Below are positions 27,074 to 39,780 of a stretch of 64,000 bases of DNA, piece by piece. The position numbers and the translations under genes were made by a program. A model generated the notes under the pieces. That model saw only the letters and a list, made by a program, of their open reading frames with translations, had not been told where the DNA came from and did no database searches. Location of the stretch: the NCBI GenBank assembly GCA_012295275.1, contig CM022665.1, positions 1,958,167 through 2,022,166 on the forward strand, written 5' to 3'. Origin of the DNA: Chrysomallon squamiferum. Its lineage: Eukaryota; Mollusca; Gastropoda; Neomphalida; Peltospiridae. The first letter of the stretch is position 1. Each line of letters starts with the position of its first letter.

Positions 27074-29089
27074 CACTGATATTTAAATAATAAATATCTG
27101 TATGACACAATGACTATTGAAAAACAAAACAAAAATCCTATAAAATTTAATCATTCATCAAGACTCGTTCCATTTTACTGTCAAATCATGTGAACTAATA
27201 TTTATTCAGAAAGAAAACTAATTAACATTTTTAAAATTTACTTCTTTAAAATGTATTGGTTTAAATTTCTTGAAAGTTTTCTCAAACGTGGTTACATAAT
27301 GGTATTATTTTTCTAAATGGGTTTCACTATCTGGAATCAGTGAGTGAGTAGAGAAAAGTGATATGTCAATGTGACTTGAAATCTTAATGTTTTATTAGAT
27401 TCCATTCAACCTGAAAACAGATAAACCTTTTTTTTTTCTCATTATCTCTTTTTTGAAATTCATAAAACTCAAACAACTGTCTGTGTAGAAAGAAATCGTG
27501 AGTGTTTGCATGTTTAGTGTGTCATGTTATAGTGCATGCACTTTCATGCACGTGTATATCTCAGTCTAAATATGTCTGTAAATTTTATGTACATGCGCAT
27601 GTTTATTTGTCTGTAACAGCATGTGAGTTTTTGTTTTTGTTTTTGTTTTGGTGTGTTTGTATGTGTGTATAACATATTATAGTAGTATTTAACAAAGCCT
27701 AGCCCAAGTCAAAATTAAAAAAAAAAGAAAAAAAAGAAAGAATTAAATTGAAATCATGGCTCTATATATAACAGAATTAAAGAAAGTTTAAATACAAAAA
27801 TGACAATATTTCTAGAACACAGTTTCCATAACACTCTGAACTTGTGATGAGTAAATATGTTAATATTTAGCTTATGTGAAAGTAATATACATTTAGCAGT
27901 AAAATGTTTCTGATAATGTATATAAAAATATCGCTTATATTCAATAACTAATGTATTTCTATCCTGGGTGTACCTAATCATCCATTATTTATAAACATTC
28001 AGAGGAACCAAGGAAAAGTGAAACTAAATTTATGCCAAAGGTTTTAATTCAAATTGCCTTTTCATTTGGAAAATTTCTTCAAAGATTTCCAAGAATGTGA
28101 AGTCAAAGACAAACTTCAAAATGTGAAATTATATATTTCTGACAGGTCAAAATCATGATTTTATGATTTTCATAAATTTGAAAAAATTTATTGCTAAACA
28201 ATGTATTTATGAGAAATCAATACGACACCAGTGTAGTGGTCTTCTGTATATTAGTAATTAATGCCTCTTCTAGTCACTTTTTTCTCATTGTCAAAACTAA
28301 TTTATGTAATTAGAAAGAGCTTAGTTAAATCAGATAAATCACATGTCTGATGAGGTCACAAATGTCAAGGAAGTGTAATTTAAACTTTTAAAATTATTTT
28401 CTTTGGAAAAAAAATATGTAAATAAAAAAAAATAAAAAAGCAGACTTTTCATGACTCAAATATAACAAAACAATGTTATCTAGTAAATGGAAACTGATGA
28501 ATAAATGTCATTTTGACTATTTGAATTGATTTACATAAAAACATAAAATTCAACATAAAACGATTCACTTTGTTTTTAGAATTGTGAACTCATATCAGCT
28601 TGTGATCAGAAGATTTTTAAAGTTTCATTTTTTTCTTATATAGTAGTGTTTAATTTTTATGATCTAAAAATTTTTTTAATAGATATATTCATGTTTTATT
28701 TTCCAAACAGAAATATTGTTTGTTTTCAAACTGCTATAATTAAAAGTACAAGTGTTATATAAATCAGGCCACAAACTGTTCATAAAGAAATTTCCTTTGT
28801 TTAAGAACAAAATTATTATTATTTAATATAGTGAATAAAATCACAGAGACCCTGGTAACCTAATAATTTTAATAATACACTTTAATTTATATATTAGTTG
28901 TTTGTTGTTTTTTAAAATAAACTTAAGACAATAAACTTTCAGCTGACTCTGAAAACTTCCAAAATTGCAGCCTTTAACAAAAAAAACAAAAAATAAACAA
29001 AAAAACCCCCACATGGAAACAAAAACAAAAGAAAATATAAAGAAGAGAAAAACATTCTGAAAAATCAAACATTATCTGTGATCTGAACT

Positions 29090-30130
29090 GGAATTGAGGA
29101 ATCTGGCAATTCTCAACAACATATACAAACAGCCATGAGCCCAATTAACACTGCACGACTGGCAGAGTTGACCACTTTTCCATCTAATCAAAGATGCATT
29201 TTCAATCTGATACGTGGACCTGGTCTATCAAAAGGAAATTACACCAGGAATAATCAGAGCTCTAGATCTTGAGTACTGGAGAAATTGAACCAGCAACATT
29301 CCTACACTAAATCACAGAAGCCACTTGAAAAATACATGTAACAACTGGCACCTATTACTCTTTGCCTATCTGCACCAGTAATGGTCATTATGCCGATACC
29401 CAAATCCTTTGAGCAGACCAAATTTGGCTGATAAAGCTTGAAAACTAACAGAGGCCCATGCCATGATCCTGTGTTGTCAATCAATGTGTGATTTCTCATT
29501 AACTTGCCAAAGTCCTCTAATACAGCACAGTTGGATCACACCTTCTAGGTGCAGAATTGTGCCAACATGACGATGTTGCAGTTCAATCTCATGCAACTGC
29601 ACAAAAATGATAATCAGCAGATTTTCCATTATGCCAGCTTTTTGCCTAATTCAACTCTCCAAGTGTCATGAATGTTAATAGAAAAATATCAGATCCATAA
29701 GACATGAAAAACTGTCCCTGTATTTCTTCCTGAAAAAGAGATTTTTGGCGTTGAAACAGGCTAAGTTTTTATCACCTTTCCTGTGAAATGATTGGTCATT
29801 CTCTATGGATTTTCAGAGTCATTGGGATTAGGTGGAAATCCTTATAATGCGGGCGTTATGAATAACGAGATATTGAATGCATTACGAGAAGACTGAAATT
29901 TGTAATAACGGGAGACTAGGATAGGCAAGGCAAGCCATCTTCTAAAGATTAGTTGGCACAATCCGTCTGAGCATATGGACTCGTAAAACCAACACAGTTG
30001 GCATTTTAACTGCACTTTTAGAAGGAAAGTATCAAACCCCAGTAATCACGATGCAATTTCCAAGACACTTTGATAGAATAAAATTTGTTTTATCTGTCAA
30101 AGACACTGTTCTCTGCTCTGACTGACAGGA
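29090..30130. promoter_or_regulatory. Long complex noncoding island upstream of exon A, near exon B
   Basis: About 1 kb with almost no microsatellite content and a higher GC level than its surroundings, starting about 840 bp downstream of exon B. It has no coding frame above 65 codons. Candidate cluster of regulatory elements; inference from composition and position only. Confidence 0.32.
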
Positions 30131-30970
30131 ATAAAACGTATTATCACACACTGTATGCAAGAAGCAAAAATGAAACAAAAAAACCAAACCAAATAACGAC
30201 ACAATAACAACAGAAAAAAAAGATTTAAAAAAAAATATATAAAAAAAAGAGAATATATTTGCATAAAATGTTTCTGGCTAGTTATTATCAGGGAGTTAAT
30301 ATATCAGATAAAAGACCAATACAAGTGATATTACATACACCAAAAAGACCTTTAATTAAAGCAAGTGTATAGTGTTTTATAGCAAATTAATGCAATGTCT
30401 ATCTGCATAATCAACATCAAAGTATATGTAATTGCTTTTTTCAACTCTTTATCAGATGTTACAGGCTGCATGTAAAATTATTTTTTTTTATTATTTTTTA
30501 TTTTGTTAAAAAGCTCAGTTTATTTTATTTCTCTGTTTATAAAACAAAAATACATAATTAGTTCTTCCATTTGTTTTTTGTTATTTTTAAATTAAAGATC
30601 TTTGTTTATGATGACCTTTATGTAAATTTACTGCATTATTAATGTTTCTTTTTCAGTAAACCAATATGGATACCAAATGTTTCTGTCATCAAATATCTAA
30701 TTTATTTTTGCAATAGTTCACAGAAGGTGAGTGGGTACTTGTGTTTTTCCATATTTACAGTAAAGTGAAATACTAAATAATTATTACAGAAAAAAAAAAA
30801 AAACCCACAACTATTTCACTTGTGAAATTTAAATATTTAAATTTTTTAAAAGCACCAAATTTAAAAAAGAAAAAGATGTTTCAATGGTTTTCGAGGTGCT
30901 GGTTGTTTCTTTAAGTGAAGCTGTTTTTAAACAAAAATTATGAAACAAAACTGAGTAAGACAACACTTAC

Positions 30971-31128
30971 AGATAAATGCTGGAAGAGCCAAGCACGCAT
31001 GATGTTTGTTGCAACTTTGGGAAATATTCCTCGCTTTTTCTGTCTCTTGTTGGGATTCCTCTCCCCTGTTCCATCATCTTCCCCTTCTGTGCCCTCCCCT
31101 GAACCAATGCTGTTGTCAAGACCATCAC
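30971..31128 (-). CDS. Meis: Meis/homothorax internal exon B: acidic linker, homeodomain arm and helix 1
   Basis: This is a 158-bp internal exon. On the minus strand the acceptor is TTGTTGCAG and the donor is TCT|GTAAGT. The first two bases complete a glycine codon begun in exon C, then 52 residues follow. [20 protein letters not shown] is an acidic glycine-rich linker, followed by [12 protein letters not shown], a basic stretch likely to serve in nuclear import and minor-groove contact. [20 protein letters not shown] is the homeodomain N-terminal arm and helix 1. The segment [21 protein letters not shown] is diagnostic of the Meis/Hth subfamily as opposed to Prep/Pknox, Pbx or TGIF. The last residue is serine, where most Meis proteins I know have threonine (HLT-HPYP); this is a conservative change. 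The exon ends in phase 0. Open frames on either strand in other registers here are shadows. Confidence 0.97.
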
Positions 31129-31471
31129 CTGCAACAATATAATAAAATACATTAAAATAAAATTAAGATTATTACAATATTTTATTTTATAACTAGACAG
31201 AGATAGGTAAATGTATGAGAATACAGAAATGAAATCATTATAAAGTGTAAAAAAAATAAAATAAAATAAAATATGAAATTTTAAAACTGAAGGTACAACA
31301 GATGAACTAGTCAGTATAAAGGAATGACTAGTTAAAAAGAAAAAAATATTTATATTAGAAATACACCAATGATTTTAAACTGAAAAAAGCTGGATGGAAG
31401 GATGATTGAATGGGTGACAAGATAGATGGATTACTAAAAACTATGACAAAAAATGTAAAGAAAAATATTTA

Positions 31472-31522
31472 AAATTAATAATAAATAAATAAATATAAAT
31501 AAATAAATAAATAAATAAATAA
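31472..31522. repeat. (AAAT)n microsatellite
   Basis: About 50 bp of AAAT, interrupted once by TAT; it lies about 350 bp upstream of exon B in transcription order. Confidence 0.92.
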
Positions 31523-31679
31523 TCTCAAAATTATATAATAATAAAAACAATATATAAATGTTTAATTGAATTATGTTTGATAACTGTTCTCTTTACCATT
31601 CTCTGTGTATATTTTAGTAAGATATTAATCACTTAAACTATGACAATTATTTTCCCTGTAACCATCAAACATTTCACTG

Positions 31680-32060
31680 TCTGGTATAAAGTAAATGGGA
31701 TTTTATCTCCCTCTTAATAGTTTCCTATTACCGGGGGTAATAATTGTGTAGGGTAATTCCAAACACAGCACAGTCTACAATGCCTGGAACAAAATTACTG
31801 CTTACAGCTTTAGTCAAAGAAAAGGCAGCCACACTGCCAAGCCTAAATGCGGTCATATAATAAAGATTAATTTGCTATCAATTGGCAAAGTATCAAGCTC
31901 TAGTTAGAGCATGATAACAGTTAAATATGAAGGAAAAGCACATGAAGATTTTATCTCTGCCAAAGTAAATATTAACATGGCATTTAGTGCTGTAGCAGTT
32001 ACATCAATTTAATATACCATCATGTGACACAGTACAAATAATAAGCCAGCTGGAAGTTAC
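31680..32060. promoter_or_regulatory. Candidate regulatory island close to exon B
   Basis: A complex stretch about 550 bp upstream of exon B. It contains a perfect inverted repeat TATTACC-GGG-GGTAATA (31726-31742) that sets two TAAT homeodomain cores head to head. It also has TTATCTC GATA-like sites and a second short palindrome, GCTCTA-GT-TAGAGC (31897-31910). No open frame. Called from structure only. Confidence 0.35.
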
Positions 32061-32739
32061 AGTTAAATATACTATAGCAAAGAGGACAATTAATACAGCT
32101 TAGGAAAATGGAAATGTAGAAAAGAAAAAAAAAAAGAAGGAAATGTTGACAAAAATCTTTAAACATTCAGAAGAAATATTTTAAAACTTAAATAGAATAT
32201 TGGTGAAAATAAGACTACAAATACTAATATATCTGTGATGATGGTATTTGTGTGAGATGGAAATAAAGGCATAAACACTGCAGCATTTGTATGTATTTGT
32301 ATGTTCACACATGTTCATGAATGAGAAAATAAACAGTGTTTATAAATGTGTTTTTGTCATATATCTTCTTTTTTTTCTTTTTTTTTCAAAAGAAAAGGAA
32401 AACACATTCACTTTGATTTTAATTTTAACTCTTTAAATAAAAAATAAGTCCCTGTTCATTTTGCACTGTAAATGAGGTGGCACAGATGGTGATCAGAGTA
32501 TCAGTGTTTTGAGTGTGTTAAAGTGTCATTACACCCAGTAATCCACTGCAGCTCACACAGTGTGTGGTAAGAAAGCTAAAAACAAATCTCAACACAAGCA
32601 GGTCACTCTGGTCATTGTCCGTAATTCCCATTGTCACTTTACAAGCTGTTAGTCTCTACAGTCAGTTTTTGCTACAAACACACAATTTAGTTTTACACAC
32701 AATGTGAAAAATAACATCATTGAAAAGTGAAAGGCCTCC

Positions 32740-32960
32740 CATCCTCCAGTAATGATATAATGCCAGGGGCAGTTGTGGCTGAGAGGGCACAACCAGAGAG
32801 ATTCAAGTTATCAATTTAATTTCTTGGACAAATAGTCAATTGCCTGAAGACTGCCTTGTGATGCAATGCAAAGCAACTCTGTTTACATATAAAACAGTCT
32901 AGGGGGCATTACCCTTTAATGCCACTAATTCACTTAAGAAGGCTTAAGGATGTATTGCTT
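32740..32960. other. Complex noncoding stretch
   Basis: About 220 bp of non-repetitive sequence with GTGGCTGAGAGGGC (32774-32787), which resembles a tRNA A box. The expected B box at proper spacing is poor, so no tRNA or SINE is called. Confidence 0.2.
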
Positions 32961-33067
32961 TCAAATAAGTTTGAGAAAGTCATGGATGTACACACACACA
33001 TAGAAACAGTATGACAAATACATGCATATACACTTATTACACTTTTACACTTGGACATATAAATAAT

Positions 33068-33069
<2 letters not shown>

Positions 33070-33127
<58 letters not shown>

Positions 33128-33142
33128 CATATATATATATAT
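33070..33142. repeat. (CA)n-(TA)n microsatellite
   Basis: About 51 bp of pure CA is followed by ATATACATATATATA. Shorter CA-rich sequence continues to about 33260. Confidence 0.95.
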
Positions 33143-34780
33143 ACAACCATATAGGCAATATTCAGTTACACACTGTTATAGACACAGAAGCACACACATA
33201 CACATATACTTATTTACACACACAGACATACAAACAGAAAACACTCATACAGACATACAGTCTCTGGCAGACTAATACTGTTTTTTGATGTGTAATTAAT
33301 TAAATGCTTATTCTGGGACAGTGCCTGCCAGATAAACCAGCTGTTCTGATTACTTTCTGATACACATAGTAATTATTCTCAAATTTCACACTTAAATTTG
33401 TAAATAAACAAAGAAAACAAAATGGCTTTCAGTAATCTCTGTTCACTGATATAGGGAAAAATCCATTAATAAAAATAAATTTAAAGGACAAGAAGAAATA
33501 AAAATTAAATTATAACTAAAAAGCAGAAACAGGAGATTCCTATGTGCTCATCACTTTATTATTTTTGTTTTAAAAATACTTCTTGTGTCTGTGTCAGAAT
33601 TAATTATCATGTCTGATTCAGTTTCTTTCTCAGTATAATACATTATAATTTCAAAGTGGCAACCTTGAGTGGGGATAGGTAGAAAAACTTTATCAAATTT
33701 TAAATTTATTATTTAATGTATTTTCATAGTGTTTAAAAATAAAAATAAAAATCCCAAACACACAAAAGGTAGTTTCTGTCCCAAAATAAAATTTTCTTTT
33801 TTCCTTTTTCTGAAAATTAAAAATCAAATAAATAAATATCCCAGCTATATATATTATTTAAATAGTAAAACCCAGAATAATGTTTTTCTTTTACATATAT
33901 TTAATAAAAAAGAGTAAAAACAATAATAAAAAGAAAAAAAGCAGAATTAAAATAAATATTAAAAAATACAACACTTAAAAATTTCAATTAACTAAACATT
34001 TACTACAGGACAATTAAACTACTTTGTTTAAATGCTGAACTATATATAAACATAAAAATCAATTTTTAAAATGTATATTCTGTGAAGAATGCAAAATGAT
34101 GACATGAAAAGCAGATTTTGCAATTACAGTTAGTGATGAGTGGCTATGTGGGAAACATCAGAAAGTCGTTTTTCAGATGAGAAACTTTAATTTTGCTAAG
34201 AGGAAAAAGTAATAGTTGTGTGAAAGAAGTCCCAAAGTATTTTTCTCTCGAGTGCAGTTCCCAGTTCTTTAATAAATAATCAATGAGAGTAACCATGTCA
34301 GGTTGACAGGGACCAAGTATCTCATATCTACACTTTGCTAACATTTTACTTAATTTTACGCAGATAACGTGTCACATCTTTCAGTGTGTTTTTTCAACTT
34401 GTCAGTCTGTCTGTGTACTCTGTCAGTCACATATCTCAAAACAGCAATCACACCAACCTCAAGTGGAGTTTTTTTCTTCTCAAAGTTTTTATTAAACACA
34501 GTGTCCACTCTTGATCACTTTTATTACAAATACTTTGATAGACAGACCACGATGTATGAAGTGTTAACAATCAAATTCTGACTTTAACCATTTTAGTCTT
34601 GCATTAAGTAAATATTTGCACATGTTTCACACTTCTGTGTACATTTTAAATTTTATCCTTTTTTTTTTTAAATGTTCTTGTAATTTTTAGCTTCTAGATG
34701 AATACAGACTAATATTTCAATTTCCAAAAAATAGCTGTATTTTTTTACATTTTTGTTTGAGAATATAAATTTAAGTTTTA

Positions 34781-34847
34781 AAAACAATTAGAATAATTTT
34801 TTTAAATACATTTATCTAATTGTTTTATGTATTTAAAAAAATTATTC
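34781..34847. repeat. Interleaved double inverted repeat
   Basis: Two perfect inverted repeats are interlaced. Arm 1 is AAAACAATTAG (34781-34791) with its complement CTAATTGTTTT at 34816-34826. Arm 2 is 21 bp (34791-34811) with an exact inverted copy at 34827-34847. The order is 1-2-1'-2', so only one of the two hairpins can form fully at a time. There are no mismatches in either pair. Confidence 0.9.
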
Positions 34848-34889
34848 AAGTTTCCTTTCAGTTTATTATTTTAAATCTATACATTAAAG

Positions 34890-35400
34890 AAGTTTCCTGA
34901 GATATATACAAAAAGATTTTTTTTTCCTGTAGCTGTGGTCAATATTTGCAATGTTTACAGTACGTGTATATCTACAGACAGTATCACTATCAGGCTTCAA
35001 ATGATGAAGTGAGACCACGAGGCTGTGGCTGCTGAAGATAAAATTCATTATCCTCTGTTCTCCGACTTCCTTGGCACGGAAAATAGGTCCAACTGTCATG
35101 GCCAGTTTAAAACACCATCCATCAACCTGCGCACCATGCCTGAATCTCATTTTGATGTATTGTGAAGCCCTTTTCTAACAAGCTGGCCAGGAAATTTGGT
35201 TGAAGGTAGAGACTGGTGAAGCACAGGTAATGGCCAGACATCAAAAAGAATCAAACAACACCATTATTCTCCAGGGAAATTTCTCTTAGGCTGTCGAAGG
35301 AACACAGGGATCCAGATTTGAACTTGTCACTTTGCATTTTAATACAGCCTGCTCAGGTGATGAGAGTTAAAGCAAATGAAATTAATTATTAACTTGTACA
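34890..35400. other. Complex noncoding island
   Basis: About 500 bp of mostly non-repetitive sequence directly right of the inverted-repeat structure. It contains a minus-strand frame (34884-35150) with no recognisable protein. Possible regulatory DNA. Confidence 0.22.
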
Positions 35401-36112
35401 GAGTGTCAATGAGACTGCTAAAACAAACATGATGCATTATTGATTATTACCAACAGTGAGAAGTGCAGAAATCTGATCAACATTATGAGCAAAATAGATT
35501 TTCTTTTTCTTTTTAAATCACATCTTATTTTCTTAATTATAAATGAATGATTTTTTTTTTTTTTTCAAAAGATAAAAATTATAATTTTAATGTTGAAGAC
35601 AAATCTGGGTTGAAAATCTGTCAGTGACGCGACAGATTTCTCTTTGTTATTAGATTTGATTACTTTGTCTCTTTATCAACTTACTTTTTTTTTTCTTTTT
35701 TTTTTAATAAACTGTTTTTATGTTTTTTTTCCCCTACATATCCTAATTTTATTAACAACAAAGAAAATGATGTTGTTTCAGAAAAGGTTATTAAATCATA
35801 CAGAAAAACAGAATATACATTTTATACTCTGCCAACAAATGTACATATCCACCCATTTGTCTGCACACAGAACATACACAGACACACACGTACACAACCA
35901 TTTTTCTCTTATTTATCGAAATCAACATTTGCAAGACATTAAATAAAATTTCAGATAACTGGCTGTCTGGGTTTGATGCCAAACTTAAAATTACCAGCAT
36001 ATTATTTTACATAAGGAATTACACCTTTACCTTTCTGTAAATATATTTACCTGTTTGGAAACTATTTTGACATTGTACTTTTGCTTTGATAAAATAAAAT
36101 AGCGCCCCCTCC

Positions 36113-36163
36113 AAAAAAAAAAAAAAAAAAAAAAGAAGAAGAAGAAAAAAGAAGAAGCAGAAG
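36113..36163. repeat. Poly(A)-(GAA)n compound tract
   Basis: A run of 22 A is followed by GAAGAAG repeats with a GAAGCAGAAGAA interruption; the layout resembles that at 44733-44795. Confidence 0.9.
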
Positions 36164-36399
36164 AAAAATCCCCTCTCCAGAAACAGACACATATCTGAAA
36201 GATCATTCTAAAATAAAAAAATTCAGAGATAAAAAACCTGTAATTAGCAGTTGACAGCTAATTTATTACATGACCAAAAATAGTAAATAAACTAAACTAT
36301 TAACATAATCAAATAACAACGGCATTTTATAGTGATACAATGCAACACCCTGTATTCGGGTGTGTGTGTGGGGGGGGCAGTCTCACTAAATGTATGTAT

Positions 36400-36740
36400 C
36401 AAAACACTGTAACACATTAACGCACAATGCTGTTTGATGCTGGAGGCATTAAAGCCTAATATTAATTACTGAAAAATTATATGAGTTCAATTGTTGCTTG
36501 TAGACAAGTGTACAAAGAGAAGTGAGACACTGTGATGGAGTGGTGAACCGTGAATCTTGGGTAGATCTTAGCCGGCTGGAAGTCAGATGATCCACACAAC
36601 AGTGTCTGCACAAGGGTCAAACTGCTTTGTGTGTGTGTGTGCTATATGATGACATCTAACAACTGACTGGGATCATCAGTGCATTGCTACCCCACCCAGA
36701 GAACTCAACAAAGTGTGTGAACTGTCTGCTGTAATATTAG
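36400..36740. other. Complex noncoding stretch
   Basis: About 340 bp of non-repetitive sequence before the (GT)n tracts; no coding frame, no recognised site. Confidence 0.2.
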
Positions 36741-36762
36741 TGTTGTCATTATCTTTGTTAAA

Positions 36763-36764
<2 letters not shown>

Positions 36765-36808
<44 letters not shown>
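36765..36808. repeat. (GT)n microsatellite
   Basis: About 44 bp of pure GT; TGTG-rich sequence continues to about 36990. Confidence 0.95.
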
Positions 36809-36809
<1 letters not shown>

Positions 36810-37037
36810 AAGGGAAGCATGTATGTGTGAGTGTATTTGTATATGTAAATGTCTGTCAATCTCAGTGTGATGTTTATCTTAGTTGTTTAATTTGAGGTCT
36901 GCATATATTATGTTTGTGTATAGTGTGTAAAAGTATGTGTGTAAGTATCTGCATGTTTATCTGTGTTTGTGTGCACATGTATTTAAATGTGTCTATTGAT
37001 AAGTCAGTGTTTTCACCACCAGCCATGCAATAATGTC

Positions 37038-37039
<2 letters not shown>

Positions 37040-37115
<76 letters not shown>
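37040..37115. repeat. Long (GT)n microsatellite (76 bp)
   Basis: Thirty-eight uninterrupted GT units, the longest dinucleotide tract in the window and likely polymorphic. The polycysteine-valine frames across it are artefacts. Confidence 0.97.
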
Positions 37116-37117
<2 letters not shown>

Positions 37118-39019
37118 CACACTCATATTAATATGTCTTGTGTTTTCTTACTTATCCAGAGTAATGAGGAACAGCCTGCAGGAAATATTTCTGCACATGT
37201 CAATAAACTGATTGATGAAAACCAATATTTTTCATACATTATGAACAAATTAATGATCAAGTTTTGTGCATCCCGCAGTACCTGACCTGTCTACTCGCAC
37301 CGAAGAAAGCCACGGGCACATTTCTGATCATGGCAAAATATCTTAAGTTCAAAAATTGAGTTTGTAAAATGTACTTTTTTTTTTCATGTCAGACATTTTA
37401 TTTGACAAACAAATCTGATAAAGCCAGCAGGATGATGTATTGCTGTCTGTTGTGAAAGTGACACGTGCTGTCAAATGAGTTTCTGATTATCTTTCAACAT
37501 GAGCTTTTTGCACCTTTGCCCATTCAAACTCAATAAACGTGGCTCAATAATGTCTGACGTAAGTATCACTTCTGTCTCTGGTTAATTACTTATCTCACAA
37601 AGAGATGTATAACAACAAGATGTATATCATCTATGAAATGTTGTCTGTTTGCTGAAATTTGTGATGTCTCTCTTGATAAATAAATAAACAAACAAACAAA
37701 CCAAAGAACTGACGAAAAAAAAAAAAATGAACTAAGTGAGCAAATGAATAAGAAATAATGACAAATAACGACTGAATGAACCAAAATAAATACATAAATA
37801 AATAAGACTTCAGTGATTAATTTATAATACATTTTTTTTTTCACTGTCTAATTTATATTTTCTATATAAATAATAATTGTTTCCACTGACAAACTGGAAG
37901 TTATTCACTTTACTATGTCAGTGTCAAAACTATTCCATTCCTGTTTTGATGTTACAAATCTAAACACAGTGAAAAAGAAATAATTAAAATAATTAATAAA
38001 TCTTTCTTTCCAGTAAGTTAAGCAGTAAAGGAAGAAAAAAAGAAGGAAATGCTGAGTTTATATATCAGAAAATTGATAATAAAACTTTTGATGAACTGAT
38101 AATTTTGTACTTAAAATCTGATTGTGCTAAAAGCACAAAATTTACATAAATGCCATATAAAGTAATTAAGATTTTGTTTTTGCCTTTATAATTAAATTTA
38201 AAAAAAAACAATAACAAAAAATAAAAATATTAAAATAATTACTAAAAACAAAACAAACAAAAATAATTTTAAAAAGTTGGTATGCAGTGTGAGTTTATAT
38301 TTGTATGAAATAAAATATTATTCAATTTGTTTAGAAGTAATATCTTTTCATAGTTTCATCAAAGTTAGCTGCCTTACAGGTTCTATGATGTTGAAAAGAT
38401 ACAAAAGTTTATTCTTAATCCCAAATTAAATAATTGATGATTATAATAATGATATTTTGAAAATAAAATGAAAAAGATGAAAAACAAATAATAAAATCTA
38501 AAAATCTAAAAAAAAAAAAATATATAACCAAAAAACATTATCTAATTTCTATGATAAAACTAAAATTATTTCATAAAACTGATCGTCATCTGGCTCATGA
38601 TGAATTTAACATACGTATTAATTTTTGTTGTATTTTAATTTACTCTGACAATAAATGATGATGGCTGATAAATTAATCATTGAGAAAATCCAATAAACAC
38701 AAAACAGTGTGCAACCAACAGTCACATGCCATGCCTCGCTGAACATAATGTGTAGAAATTTAAAATGCAATCTGCCACATACATGATGTTTTTATTTTTG
38801 ATCATTTCTGTCTGATAATACACCCATTATGACTGACCTTTAGCAATGATCATATTACCTATGTGCTGGCCTTTATAACCATCCAATTACAACAAGGGAG
38901 AGGTCTAACCTGTGTATGCTGGAACAGTAAGCGAAATGTTGTCTGTTTTTGACAATATCTGTGACCAGAAAATATTTATCGCTTGCAATATATTTATTGC
39001 TCATAGAATCAATCAGAAA

Positions 39020-39780
39020 AATTAACAATGGCAGTACTTATAAGACGGATGTCAGAGTCATGTGTTTGTGACAGTCAAAGAGATTGCTGTGGACTGATCC
39101 ACATGCTGCCATTGTTGTGCGGGCATCCACGGCTGTTTGTGGCAGGCCATTTCCACGCACCCCAGGATACGAGTTGTGTGGAGACTCACAACTCGTCGTC
39201 CAATAGCACTGTACAGACGGCATCTCTCAACAACAATGCCCTCTGGTGATCGAAGTGGAAACCAGTCTCCGAGGGACGATCGTTTTTCAGTGGGCCGACT
39301 CACAGACACTGTGATCGTCATCACCTGAACGTGTAGAGAATCCCACACGCATCTCTCGCAGGAAAATCATCCTGTACCGTAGCAGTGCACAGAATGCATA
39401 ATTCATGATTTTATCAAGTCCACAATACGATTCTTTGCAGATCTTCTCGGTTATCCGAGTCATCTTGCAATGTCCAATGTGGCCAGTTCTGTCTGTTAGT
39501 CAATTACATGCAATTCCAGACATCCCATGGCAACTTTCAACTAAGGCTGTCATATTTCAGTCTAAGAATATGTCAAAATGTTAATACGAAAAGTGTCATA
39601 TATATCACATGGTTATCATTTGCAACGTAGTAAAAGTCTCAAGTAACTCACATCATTTGTTCTACAGTACACCAGTTACAGTTACGAATATCCTCTACGT
39701 TATTTTCTACATCTCAGTCATTTTGCAAGCATATTCAACTCCACGATATACAAAGTTTTGATTTGATCAGAGAAATTCTA
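39020..39780. promoter_or_regulatory. CpG-rich complex island
   Basis: By eye about twenty CpG dinucleotides fall in 39045-39500, far more than anywhere else in the window, in sequence without simple repeats. Several overlapping short frames occur on both strands (up to 96 codons), none recognisable. Options are an unmethylated regulatory element, an internal promoter, or a young or decayed insertion. A faint resemblance of the plus-strand peptide to Tc1/mariner spacing (RRP, then DDRF) is too weak to call. Confidence 0.35.

Noticed and set aside
30915-31152. Open frames on both strands across exon B (75 codons plus strand, 61 codons minus strand)
   Set aside because: Both are out of register with the Meis reading frame, and the flanking AG/GT borders and homeodomain match fix the true frame.
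39137-39328. Plus-strand peptide with ISTxxxxR, RRP and DDRF spaced vaguely like a Tc1/mariner transposase
   Set aside because: The spacing between RRP and DDRF is too short, no further catalytic motifs or terminal repeats are visible, and the match is at chance level.
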